Below, in pieces: positions 44,624-56,271 of a stretch of DNA of 64,000 bases; positions within the stretch are counted from its first letter, which is position 1; every line of letters starts with the position of its first letter. The stretch is from Rhodocollybia butyracea (lineage: Eukaryota; Basidiomycota; Agaricomycetes; Agaricales; Omphalotaceae). The stretch is from assembly GCA_015501585.1 (NCBI GenBank), contig JADNRY010000002.1, positions 744,001-808,000 on the forward strand, given 5' to 3'. The position numbers and the translations under genes were made by a program. A model generated the notes under the pieces. It was not told where the DNA came from. It searched no databases and saw only the letters and a list, made by a program, of their open reading frames with translations.

Positions 44624-47600
44624 TCATGGTAAAAAACTGAGATCACTGGCCAAACAACCCCGTATCCGATTTACTACAGCTTCAGGGTATTTTCTTTGGA
44701 AAAGAGAATTAGCATAACAAAGGAACTGACTCAAATACTCTATACACACCTTGCTTCTAGTCGCTCTATCAATGCAATGCCGTGTTGACGATCTCCGGAT
44801 CCAAGCTCAGCTCGTACCATGGCTTCCCAGGTAGACGGCTGTACAAGAATAATCCATAGATGAGAATGAAATATAAAAACAAAAAATAAATCTCACCTCT
44901 CGGTAAACAGGCTCTAGAGGATGAACCGAAGGAACACTGGAGGGGTCGCGAGGAGTATGGTTATACAATGCTGCAATACCTTCAGGAGAATCTACGAGAC
45001 TTTCGAACAATCTCCTTGCGCTTTCAATATCACCCACTGCAGCGTATCCCTTGATCATTACATTGACAATGTACGCCGTCATGTGCACGCCAACGTCGTT
45101 CATTTTAGCCACGATTTGAGGAATGAGATCGACTCGTCGATGCACCACACAGACATTAGCAATAGCTTCGAATACGAGGGCATCGATGACAGGCTTGCGA
45201 GGATGATCGAAGATAGAGTTGTAAGCCACGAGGGCTCTGTCGAGATCCTTCGCGGCGCAGCCGTAAGCGTTGATGAGAGAGGCGAAATGAGCTCCTTGCA
45301 GCTCTATCCGCTGATTATCCACAATCTGTTGGAACACTTGTTCCATTTTTAATATGTTGGGAGGTTCGATAACGTGCGCGTCTATTAACAGCTGAAGACA
45401 AGGAGGTGAGTTGACGTTTTATAATACTGAGCTTACTTACCTTGTACGTGTACGCTGTAGGTAAAACATCGTGACTTCGCATTTTCTCATAGTAAAATAG
45501 CGCTCTGTCCTTATTGGGGTTCGTCGTGGTGTAGAGCTGCATCATAGTGTTAAAGGGCGGAATTTTTGGTTTGAAGTCGGTGGCTTTGGTCATCTCTTCG
45601 AATAGAGCTTCTGCCGATGTAACATCACCCACCCTAGCGCAAGCACCAAGCACAGCACCATAGGTTATCGAAGAGGGCATCGGTCCCGATGCCTTCATTT
45701 TTCCAAATAATTCTAGGACGGCATCAGCTTTACGAGCCTTTGCCAGTTTGGATATGATGTTGTTATAGAGATAATGGTTAGGAACCACACCAAGCCGTTG
45801 CGACTCGTTGAATAAAGTCATTGCATTACTGGCATCGTCGGTTGTTTCCTTGACTTTAAGAATCAAACCGCCATAAGCATCGGCAGAAGGAGCGCCTCCC
45901 TGTCGGAGTATACGCTGACGATGCACATGAGCTGCATCGATTTCTCCGCTTGGGCCATAGCAATGATCATGCCATCCTCGATAAGGAACCAGGCGTCCAA
46001 TTGCATCTGCCTGTCATGTTCCATGGTCCTAACAAGAACCTGCGCAACGGAATACACAAACTTGACCTTTTGTATTTGCTTTGATCGCCCAAAGGCCTGG
46101 CACATGCGCGACAGGGTGTAAGGAGAGGGAACTTTATTCACTTTCGTCAAGTCCTTACAAAAGTCATCCCAAATCTTTACTGACAAGGAAGGGCGCCGAG
46201 AGAGCGCCAAAAGCAGTTCACCCAGATGTTGAGTTGATGCTCGGTCAACAACAGGCTGCTGCGGGATGCGGCTAGAATCAGCCTCCTTATACAAAAGATG
46301 AAGAGGAAGGTCGGGGGGCATCGTAAGTGAAGTTTCGGGCTCATTGTCTTGGGGAGACACACCCATCCGAGGAGAAAAGGAAGACGCAGACATTGCAGGC
46401 ATTAACTGGACGAGACTATGGTGTAGGAAGTGCTCAAGACCAAGTTCCTCAATCAGAGCTTTGACTTGATAAACTGATCTGCCATACATCAGAGCTCTTA
46501 AAATCGCATTTCTAGTCGGGGAGAAAAGGAAAGGAATATGCTGCGCCCCGTACTCGACGAGATCCTTGAGGAAAGGTACCAGCCCAATGAAATCGTCTCG
46601 TTCCTGTGGTTCGAGCATCTCCAACTTTGTCGAGATTCCACAAAGCCTTTTTACTTCAACCTCGTCAAGGTCAGCCACGGCCATAAATTGCGAGCGGGCG
46701 TAAGTGTATTGTCGCATTACGTGCAGAAGGATAGCAGGGCGAGTCATACCGGCCTGACCAACGATGTTTTCATGTTTGAGGGCATATCGAAGAGCGACCT
46801 TGCCAGATGTAATTTTTGTCCAATCCAGTGAGCAGAAATAATGGCTGAATGCGTCTAGCTGTTCGCGATACAAAAAATTATAGAAAAAATTGTCCCGGAA
46901 AGCGTCGAAATAACGCAACGCAAAGTCCATGCCCAGCAATGGCAAACCCAAATCAACGTATGTCTCCCAAATACTGGGCGCGTACACAGTGGGAGCCAAT
47001 TTCAGATCTACAGTGGACTGTGCGACTGTAAGAAGTCGATGACATTCCCGAAAACGATCCTCCAAAAGTGGTTTTACGGTAACGGCTTTTTTGACGAATT
47101 CGACGTTGCGGTGTGCGACCAGATGTCTATCAATCGGTCGAATGGGAATTTCATCTTGGGAAGCTGAATCGAGGTACCTGGACCAAAGAGCGTTCAATTC
47201 CGAAAGTGTGTCCGGACTTTGAGAGAGGGTCTGTAATAGAACACGCCAGGTCGTGGTGTTAGGACGAGTAGGTGATAGTGAAGGCTCGAAAGCGTGTCCG
47301 GGAGATGAAGACTGTGCAAGGAGAGTGTTGAACCAGGTCATTGCACTTTGGTAGTCACCCGAGTTACAGAAACCAGATATGATGGTAGTGTATGTTGAAG
47401 GGGCAGGATACGGAAGACTGAACTGGTGGTCACTGTATGGTGAATCCTCCCGAGGTTCCAGCATTTTTTCCAACAGCCCGATAGCCAAATCAGGTTTACC
47501 ATTCGCAAAATATGCTTCGATCATCGCATTCCAGACAGCAACAGTAGCATGGATGGAATCACTAGGATCGTCGTTGTGGATAAAGATTTTACCCACTGCT

Positions 47601-49007
47601 GATTGCTCTCTGAAGTCGGTAAAAACATCTTCTGCACCTTCAATCTCGCCGGCACGGCTAAAGGTCAGAATCATGAGCCTGTACCAGACTGCATACGGCT
47701 TGAAAAAAAGCAGCTCGATGGTTTCCCAGACCAAGATAGCAACGTCAATGGAACCGTACTGAGCACAGCCTTTCAGTAAGCAAAATAAGACATCTCTTTG
47801 CAGATTGTGCCTTCCTGATACAGTGCGTAAAATGCGGAAGATGGACACGGCTGTAGCAAAGTTGTTTTCTTTCATAAGAGCATCTTTTTGTGCCTTATCC
47901 TCAGTAGATAAATCGGAAAAGCCCAAGGTCATTCGGCTTTCCATGTGCGTGTCCATACCCTTCAAAGCCCATACAACTTCGCGATCACGATCACAATGTG
48001 CGTAGATAAGGGTAGAATAAGTGCGAGAGTTGGGTTGAATGCCGAGACAAATCATGGTGTCGTAAAGACCCTGGATATCGGCCAAAGGCGAACCTTGAGT
48101 ACGTGTGTAGTAGAGGGCTTCGAGCCCAGCATTAAAATCCTGGACCAAAGGTTTAATCGAATTTGCTGCGAGTGCAGCGCGAAAGGCCTTGACACATTGC
48201 AATGCAGCCCGATGATCGCCAGAGGAGCGCGCATGAACCAATGCACGAAAGTGCTCCGATTCCTCATCAACAGCAATAGGGATGGGAGGCGGGGAGGGAC
48301 GAGGAACATCAGGATTTAGTTTTTTTATTGAACCAGCGGAAGGAGGGAAAGAATCGAGCTTTGGAGTGGGAATTGGAAGTGGAATGGCATCGATAGGTAA
48401 ATGATCTAGTCCTGTGACACTGGCGGTCGAATTACGGCGGGTCAGCGGAGGAGATGAAGGAGAAGACTCTGGTTCAGTGTTACCGGTAGATATCACCTGT
48501 GAGAAGGCGCGCTGAGACCGAGCATGGATTCGAACAGTCGAAAGAACGCTAAGCCTCTGAAGGCGTTGTTGAGTGTATGATAAACTGCGATTTCTATACC
48601 ATTTCGGGTATAAGGTAGTAACAGGTCTGGCAAGGACAAGTTCTTCATAGTCATCGTTTGTATAACATGTATCATTGGCGATAATTGGTTGAACCTGGGT
48701 AACCACCCGTGATACACCCTAGAAAGCTTTGAGAACACCGTGACAGAAGCTTGCCATATACATAACTTACAAGATATCCATGGGTGAATCTGTTTTTTGA
48801 GCCGCCACTTGCCTGGTCGAAGAAGTTGTAGAGAGGCTTGCTCGATCCTTTATTTTGTTGAAAGTAGTTGCTGCCTGGAGAACTAGTTTTCGTCGATGAA
48901 GAGGGAGACAAAGAATGCAGGTGAAAAGCGTTGCGAACTGCGGGATTTTGACCAAGCGTGGTTGACACCCGTGAAGCGGCATATGCAACTTTTGGTAAAA
49001 GCAGCAT
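44624..49007 (-). CDS. Pentatricopeptide repeat (PPR) protein, mitochondrial, with an apparent frameshift
   Basis: PPR proteins bind organelle RNA and control its processing or translation. Exons: 49007-48771, 48718-45441, 45391-44897, 44838-44751 and 44693-44624. The protein is about 1,390 residues. The N-terminus MLLLPKVAYAASRVSTT is basic and amphipathic, fitting mitochondrial import. Repeats are visible, for example IQPNSRTYSTLIYAHC, APSTYTTIISGFCNSGDYQS, VVPNHYLYNNIISKLAKARK and MPSSITYGAVLGACARVGDV. The long exon is 3,278 bases and needs one more base to keep frame. The break is at 45941-45943, where the text goes from AQAEK to IDAAHVHRQRILRQGG if AAA were AAAA. The last short exons are less certain and the gene may end near 44758. 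It may be related to PET309/Cya5-type factors; that is a guess. Confidence 0.75.
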
Positions 49008-49752
49008 GTTGCTGCAATGAGATGTAAAACCCAGAGGGTTTTGGCAAGTCTAACTTCGATAGAGTTATGCTGAAGCCAGGCTGTCTTGCATAATGATAGG
49101 TCCCTAAAGGTTGCTTCTGCGGCAAGATTCCATAGTATAATTGGAGAAGCTGGTCAAAGAAATGATACGCGCGCCTATTTTGGCGTCTGGCGCCAAACTG
49201 TGGGACACCGATTTCATGAGTTCAAGTTGTCTTTTCGCAGCCACGTATGAAGAAATTTGTGAGTTCTCAGAGATCCAACTGTGAACACAGCAACGGTGGG
49301 GGCGGATGCCCACGGCACATAAGTATCCCCGGGCGCGATATGTGTTGCGTGGAAGCTAGCTGTTTCTTAATGCCAGGACCGCGCCGGCTCAACAAACCAA
49401 CAAACCAAACTTGAAACCGATTTTATTTGGTCTTTTCGCAGCCATATTTGAAAAAATTCGTCCCCAATGGGACAGGTACCATTGATCAAGGATTTCGGGT
49501 CTGTAGATAAATTTAATTGTTGCAACAGCCGCCGATGTAATTATTTTGATTATTTACCTGGATATATGCATTGTAGTGCTTCAGCTCTTTGGTTCAGCTG
49601 AAGATTCAAGCTGAACCAAATTAGCGCCCAGACCAAAGCGTAGCCAACAACTGCAACGTTGTTTTTACCAAATAAACTGGCTCAGTTAAATATCCATTTG
49701 CGACTAACAGTACATGCAAAGTCCAATCACTCAGCCCACGTCCAATACCGCC
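49008..49752. other. Divergent intergenic region with hairpin and imperfect direct repeat
   Basis: This 745-base stretch lies between the PPR and GNAT genes. A perfect 12-bp inverted repeat lies at 49588-49599 and 49609-49620 (tttggttcagct / agctgaaccaaa, 9-base loop). An imperfect direct repeat around tcttttcgcagcca lies at 49230-49260 and 49431-49460. No coding signal is seen. Confidence 0.5.
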
Positions 49753-50672
49753 ATGTCTGAGACAATCTCTGTGGAAAGTCTCAAATTGGTTGTAGCCCCT
49801 TCTGAAAGAGACGATGAAGAGGACGAACGCGAATCGGAGTGGCCTTGGCTGAAGGTGATCAGATATGTGTCCGAGTCGACTCGAGATATTCATCTACAAT
49901 TTTATCCTCTAGACCACAAAATACTTGATCATTCTGAACGAGACACAAGTTGGTCATATAATTGTACAGTTCATTGACGTTTCGAGAATGGAGGATAGCT
50001 TCTGCCTGCTAATGGATGGGTGGTCTCATGTTTGTTTGTTTCTTTGATAATTTCAACTTCTCCCCTCTGATTGCTCTCGTATATTTAGGAGTTGGCGGAA
50101 TTTTCTGCCATTTTTGATCCTGAAAATGGAATTCTTCGTGAAATGGTGTGTCGCGCGGGTACGGGGTGTTGGAACATGGATGACGCTTGGGAAATGTTGG
50201 AACATCCATACCTCTACATCGAAGAAGTTGTTGTTGAAGAAGCCTGGCGCGGTAGAGGTATTGGAAGCTGGGCGATTCCCCAGCTCTTCCAGACTGAAAA
50301 AGTCAAGGCTTCAGGGTCCACTTACCTATTTACCTGGCCAACAGTGTTGAATCGTCTTGAACCACACCATTTGTTCGGTCCCATAGACACGATGGCCTAT
50401 GAGGCGAAGAGACAGCGCAACATTAACTTTTATCGAAAAGTTCGTGTTGAGTCTTCTGAGTCTTCTTAATCTTATCCCAGGCTTGTGGCTGATTGATTAT
50501 GTTTGGATAGATTGGTTTTCGGCGTCTGGGAAATTCTTGCTTCTTCTGCCTCGCAAAGGATGTCAATCATCCCTCTCGAAGGATTGCCCCAGACCAGGAC
50601 GCGGTGTATGTGGAACCCCCCAGAAAGATCCCCAGGACCCCAGCTGACGTTCTGGAAATGCTCTTCTATTGA
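49753..50672 (+). CDS. GNAT-domain acetyltransferase-like protein
   Basis: Four exons, 49753-49854, 49913-50029, 50089-50439 and 50511-50672, keep phase and give 243 residues. The acetyl-CoA signature is in LYIEEVVVEEAWRGRGIGSW, where RGRGIG fits the R/Q-x-x-G-x-G/A loop of GNAT enzymes. Upstream is VQFIDVSRMEDSFCLLMDG, and downstream NINFYRKIGFRRLGNSCFFC, the usual end of the fold where a residue near the acetyl-CoA packs. The C-terminal tail is Arg/Pro-rich. Intron 1 was placed because the direct reading runs to a stop in a non-homologous frame. The substrate cannot be told; it is unlike the LYC1-like protein 5 kb upstream. The start follows ccgccatgtc, a good context. Confidence 0.72.
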
Positions 50673-51477
50673 AGCTGAAGAATTTTACTCAGGCTGGTTT
50701 TTGTTTTGTACAGTATAATATTCAACCAAATCGAGATCTCAAATGGTTGTCACGATGTGACAAGTCGCGTTCGTTACTTTATCCTTCATCAACACTTTTC
50801 TTGCTGTACTCGATGTATTGGGTGTGCGACATCAGTTTCATTCCAATGCGGCTTCGAACCACCAACGACAAATGATGAAGGCGAGTGGGGTGAGTTCAAA
50901 ACAAACTTTGCGTGCCAAGAACAAGAATTTCTAGACTTAAAGTTCGCCATGCTTTTCGCTTCATGGGTTCCAAATTACACTCAAAACCTGGCTATTTCTA
51001 GGTATCCTAAAGACGGTAGGACGTTAGTTAATTGGTGTTCTTTATTGCAAGCCTTGATAAAAACATGGTGGCCCCGGAAACTTCCCCTGACTAAGGTCGA
51101 GAATCGAGATTTTTTTTCTGTCGGACTTCGCACAAGTTAGGCCTCGAATCTTCTGTCCTTATCCGGATTAAGCGTAAATTGCGGCACATCAATGCTAATC
51201 TAGTTCAGAAGAGAGAAAGAAAAATGCTTCATACCAAAGGAGTCGTCCTAGATCAGTAATTTCTTTTTGAATTTCATTTGGATTTTCACTTCACGTGACC
51301 ATCCTTTTTCGACTTACCTTATATTATCTGCGGACTCTGAGGAGCCTAAACATGGGCAGATCCATAGTGGAGGTGATGTGTAAGAAATTCAGCAACGGTC
51401 CAAAAGCAGCCATATGCTGAGTGCCATTTCGTGTATCTCATCCTAGTGTCATTGCCTGCGACTCTACGAGTGACGGG
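50673..51477. other. Intergenic region, nothing recognised
   Basis: An 805-base stretch after the GNAT gene. An open frame of 144 codons at 50706-51140 has no domain pattern and a Cys/Phe-rich, non-coding-like composition, so it is not called as a gene. Confidence 0.4.
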
Positions 51478-52030
51478 CTAAGCTGTTCGATACTGAACTA
51501 GAGTTCGTAAGTGTGACTCGTCACCCTTGTCCAGTACATCCTCTAGAAGTTCTCCATTCATTAACGAAAGATTTTGGGCGGGTGGGCACTGCATGGGAAC
51601 ATAGATTACTTGTAGATGACTCTGCTTGGTAGATGTACGAGTATCCATACATTCAACATAGTACTTTTCCATTGACTGAGTGCATAGCGCATGGCGAGGA
51701 ATAAGAATTACTAGTGGTAGAACTTCCTCATTGTGATTTCCCAGCTCAAGAGCGAAAAGTCCGAGTCAAGGCCCAGAAGTCTACTTACCTTTTAAGCTGG
51801 CCATCGTAAGATTCGGTCTTGAATTGGCATGATCGGCCTCGACCTCGGCATAGGGTAGAACAGGGGTACGAGGACAAGATAGGAAAGGCATCATCAAGTT
51901 TTTCCCAAAAGTTGGCGTTTATGAGTATTTTACTGTTCCTGTCTTGCTTTTCACGAAGTCTGAACAAACCCTCTTGAATAATTTCCCCTAAACAGGATAC
52001 GGCCTCTACACTCCGGGGGGCATTAAGTGT
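51478..52030 (-). pseudogene. Possible gene fragment of unknown family
   Basis: Two coding-like segments lie on the minus strand. The upstream one (about 52030-51786) reads APRSVEAVSCLGEIIQEGLF then KILINANFWEKLDDAFPILS and ends in a good donor (gtaagt). The downstream one (about 51740-51478) reads EVLPLVILIPRHALCTQ then VECMDTRTSTKQSHLQVIYV, and ends in TGA-free text closed by TAG at 51480-51478. I cannot join them in phase with a normal acceptor, and there is no convincing start, so this is either an incomplete model or a decayed gene. No domain is recognised. Confidence 0.35.
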
Positions 52031-52576
52031 TAGCTATGATTGGACCCAACAACCAAGTGCTTCGGACGCAACTGCCTAGTAGAACTTAGACACTTGGAAC
52101 GGCACCGAGGTTCTGAGCACAACGGGCAACGCAAAAGGAGTTTAACGTCTGATTTTCAATTGACTCAAAAAGTCCTTTCGTACCTGGTTCAGGTGCCTGG
52201 GCCATTTGGTACACTAGAGTACACTGCACCGTATTTTTTGATGTCCGGCTGCGGCAATATTTGAATGTCCTCTGGTATCAGATTCACGATGTTTGTTGCT
52301 GGCTTGTTTGTCCATCATTATTGAGACGTGCAGCTCGATTATGTTAAGCTCACAAACTAAAACCACATTAGTACGCGAGGCTCCAAAGATTTAAGGAACA
52401 GCTTCCACGCTACTTCCAAAGATGAACGTGAACATAGATTGCAGCATTAAAAGATATACAAGTTTTTAACTTTACTGAACGAGCAATCCAAATAGCGTAG
52501 CTTACAATAACGATACAAAATATGCAGTATGTATAGTACACGGTGCAACGGTGATAGCAGAAAGAAAGAAAAAAAA
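52031..52576. other. Intergenic region, nothing recognised
   Basis: A 546-base stretch between the fragment above and the stop codon of the Zn2Cys6 regulator. It holds the regulator's probable 3' end; no coding or RNA gene is supported. Confidence 0.4.
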
Positions 52577-55500
52577 TCACATCGGTTCGTATTGAGACAT
52601 GAGATTGCGCCACGAGTCGCCAGTCTCAACGGGTAAGGAGAAATCTCCAGTGTTTTGGACAGCGCTGAAAGCATTCTCATATTCAGGTCGATAGTACTGA
52701 GCAGCATTTGGATAGCCGACGTAGTAGGGATCCGTCATGCCAGCCATTGGTATTCCCTGCTGGGGGCCATTATATGTCATAGATGAGTTAGTTTCTTGAG
52801 AATACGGCCGGTATTGGTGCTCTGGATACTCTGTTGGATACTGCCAATTGGTTGTTTGATCAGGCGAAGGGTACCCTTGTTCGGTAATGGAGTTCTGAAT
52901 TGGAGAAGGTGAAGCGGGATCTGATTTAGGACTCGAACCAGAATACGAAGGCGTCGACGGCGTAGAAGACATTTTCCGAGGAACAAGTCGAGTCATGCCT
53001 CCCAAAGCAGCCAATTCATCTTCTTCTGATTTGATAGTGGAGGGCGAGCTTAATGATATCGGAGAAGCGATACTGATGTTTCCTGTGAGAGCTGCGTGCG
53101 CGCGCTCTTTTAGTTTATGGAGGATCGGCTACAGAAGACGACTCATCAGCCTCGACCGATACCGCGATACAAAGGAACTCTTACCAAAACCTTGGCTTTC
53201 CGAGAGCTCTCAGATGTGGATAGAAAAAGATTGTGAGCCGAATCTAAATGGGAAAGAGCAGATGGAGCAATGGCCATCTGTACCTTGCAGGCAATAGAAC
53301 CCAGCACAATCTAAAAATGCGCTTTAGAACACAGTGGATTTACCTATTTTATGCACCCACCGAACAGGAAAAGACATGGGTAAATAAGAACCACATGCGC
53401 TCCGTCAAAACAGGATATCGCTTGAACATACTGTCGATCAAACTAACGAAGGCGCAGGCACTTCCATAGGCAGCCAAAACAGAAGGCGCATATTTGCTCC
53501 CCATAGGATCGACGGGACTATCTTCTAGAGCGCGAGCAAAAAACCCTCGATGGAGGTAAAACAATGCTACCGCGAGAGTAAGAAAACACAACTTATTGAA
53601 AGTATTGAAGACGTACTAATTTCTCGAATGGCAAAGGCGATATAACGCTGCATGACCAACTGAATCGTCGGCTCTGGCTCAAGCTCAAGAGTTATCGGGG
53701 AGCCTCCGAAGCCAGGGATCTGAAGACTTGGAGGAATGTAGTATGAACGAACTTTTTTATCCATCTCTGTTATGGTCTTGTATGACGGAGGACGAGCTCC
53801 AAAGGCCTGCTCCATCACAACGCTTAAGCATTCAGAGCAGAAAGAGTGTTTCCAAGACGAAACTAGATGAAAAATGAGAGTTCCGCCTACGATAAGTATA
53901 CGAAGCCATGACTTACAAGACATTTCCAGTTCTCCGTGTGCATTCTTGGCGGTTGAAAATGGCTTCTGGGTATCGATATGAGCTAGCGAGAACGACGGGG
54001 GTCGGCCATAGGTCAGACTCTGCAGAGCCTCATCAGACAACAATTAAATGCACTTGAAATGGGTTCTGTACCTGCCAAGTATCGTAGGTGAATATCTCCC
54101 AAAGAAGGCAGCGCCGACGAAGCGTTTCGTCCGGATTAAGATTCCATTTACCACTGTCACGATCTTGAGAGCCATTAGCAAAAACTGTTTCATCATGAAT
54201 ACCAGAAGGACTTACGCAATCCAACCTGTCGTACCAAGTAATCAACATTGGAATCGGCGAAAGTTTGGACCGATCAAATGACTCACGCTTTGCGCCAATT
54301 TGACAACCACACCCATCGTTGCCCATCTTGGGCCTTCTATATCATCCAAAAACATATAGTGACACATCAGTACCTGCACACCCAATTAGAAAAAAGCGAC
54401 ACCAGTAATTTTGATGACGCACCAACGCTTGTATCGCTGGTATCGACTGCTCTTCAAATACCGAGTCAACAGCTAACGCTGCACGTCCAAGTTCGTAGAA
54501 TCGCGATGCCGCAGGTGAATGTGATTGTTGATCAAAGTCAAGTAGCGCGCCTATCGCGAGAATCATATACATGAGTGCTAGGTTGTGAGATCCAATATTC
54601 GGGAAAGCAGCATTTGCATCGTAAATCGGACGAAACACCGTCTCGTAGAATTCCGGCTTTGAGATAGGAGTATACCTACAAAGAATCATCAGTACACCGA
54701 TGACAATGGATAAGAAGACTACACTTACATCCAAGCCGCATGTTGATAGTACAGCTCGCACAACCGCCGAGCCAATGAGACATCGGGTAAGAGACCGATT
54801 ATGTTGTTTCGCACCGCATCCTTGTTCAATGAAGCTGGGGTGAACGGAAATGCGTAAGAAATCCACGGAACATCGGAAGGCATTGACGGATCGGAAGCCG
54901 GTGACTTTTCCTCTTCATCGGAACCTTGTTCATTCTTGGCACAAACTCAGTCACAGCAGAGAAACAAAGCAAAAATGAACCTACTCGCAGAAGGTACTTG
55001 AAAGTGAACATCTTTAGCCTTTTAACATCTCTAGATTGTTACGATTAGCTCACCCATGAATTGGCTGTTTGACCGAAGAACGTGGAACGGCCTCCATCGG
55101 ATATCGAGCTATGAATGGTCGGTAATTGGGAAAAAACTAGTTGAGAGGGGTGACATACAGAGAACCCATTGCATCGATTGTATCATTTGCGTCGAGTTTC
55201 TTTTCCTTGATCTGTACAGCATCCATTCGTTCTCGTTCTAGCGGACGCTTGATTTGTAAAAGGTCGTCACTAAGTAAGGGATGCGGCTGCGGCGAGCTCA
55301 TGCTATGGGAATGGGCAAGGGCGTCCTCTAGCTGTCTGACTCGCGTTGCGAGTTGGCTGATCTTGTCATGGAGGTCTTCGGTATTTGCGAGAACAAATCT
55401 TGAAGCAGAATCAGCGGCTAGCTGATCTACGGAATATCCGACACGCACCGGTTGCCCTTGCCAGTAGTGAGAGACCCTATAAGAGCATGATAAATACCAA

Positions 55501-55913
55501 TCTCGGCAAGGTTCAAGCAGTATTACACACCATCTGGACATATCTGACCACAACCTGTTATCGTCGTTGGCGATACTGCCTCGTCTAGTCATAATACCAG
55601 CACACACCTTTCTTTACACAATTTCTGCGAAACGATCAGCATCTGCGTTGTTCTAAAGATGCCCAGCCCACTTACGAGCAAGGAAAGACGCGACTACATC
55701 TGCATATGAGGTATATATATATAAGTTCTGTCAACTCTCAGGCAAGGTTGAATACATACTTTAGTTTTAAGCTGATAAAATACAAGACGCGAATTAGATT
55801 CCGAAGTACAATTTGAAATTTCAAGCATACCGGCGACACTCTGCACATGAGAGAGCTGTTCCCCTGCGTTTTGTTCGTTGTACAAGAGGAGACACCGAGC
55901 GACTGTCGGCCAT
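52577..55913 (-). CDS. Zn2Cys6 fungal-specific transcription factor (paralogue 1)
   Basis: A nuclear binuclear-zinc regulator. Nineteen exons keep phase: 55913-55831, 55773-55762, 55699-55676, 55624-55608, 55554-55531, 55476-55449, 55398-55159, 55108-55054, 54996-54985, 54934-54729, 54675-54423, 54373-54287, 54225-54216, 54163-54072, 54019-53917, 53862-53617, 53566-53361, 53310-53163 and 53082-52577; 783 residues. The cluster is SCAECRRLKLKCSRVFPCSN then CVKKGCGQICPDG, with all six cysteines, spread over the first five exons. A coiled coil (DLHDKISQLATRVRQLEDAL) and the fungal-specific domain (YMILAIGALLDFD, MFLDDIEGPRWATMGVVVKL, TYGRPPSFSLAHID) follow. The C-terminus is Ser/Pro/Tyr-rich and probably activating. 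Exons of 10, 12, 12, 17 and 24 nt occur. Targets are unknown. It is paralogous to the gene at 62561. Confidence 0.88.
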
Positions 55914-56271
55914 GAAAGAAGGAATGGAAGAATAGTAAGTTAACTGAGTAAGATCTAAATGGCCCACATTAAATACACGTGAGAGCTTGCGTGATCTTCA
56001 AAAATATAAGTTGAAAAATTTTTCTATTTTGTTCCCAAGTTTCAACCTCCATCTAAAGTGTGAGTTTCCCTCCTTTTCTTATTTAAGATGAGTTTTTTTA
56101 GATGACGAGTCTGAACCGGACGAGGACGTGTTATACGTTCTCTGAAGAACGAGACGAGACTTTTACAATTTATACCATTCATGCATTTCTGAAAATTTTC
56201 CTCATTCATTTTATCTTTAGCTATCCACTAATCTGATCTTTTTCTGATACATATAGTTCATTTAACCTGGA
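55914..56271. other. Divergent promoter region
   Basis: A 358-base stretch between the start codons of the Zn2Cys6 regulator (-) and PDCD2/TSR4 (+). It is A/T-rich, with pyrimidine tracts; no gene is seen. Confidence 0.4.

Noticed and set aside
50706..51140. 144-codon open frame downstream of the GNAT gene
   Set aside because: No domain, odd composition and no splice-supported extension; it looks like chance.
55600..55640. Apparent stop codon and damaged zinc finger in paralogue 1
   Set aside because: Reading the region with two further introns (donors gtatgt and gtaagt) restores a perfect six-cysteine cluster, so the gene is intact.
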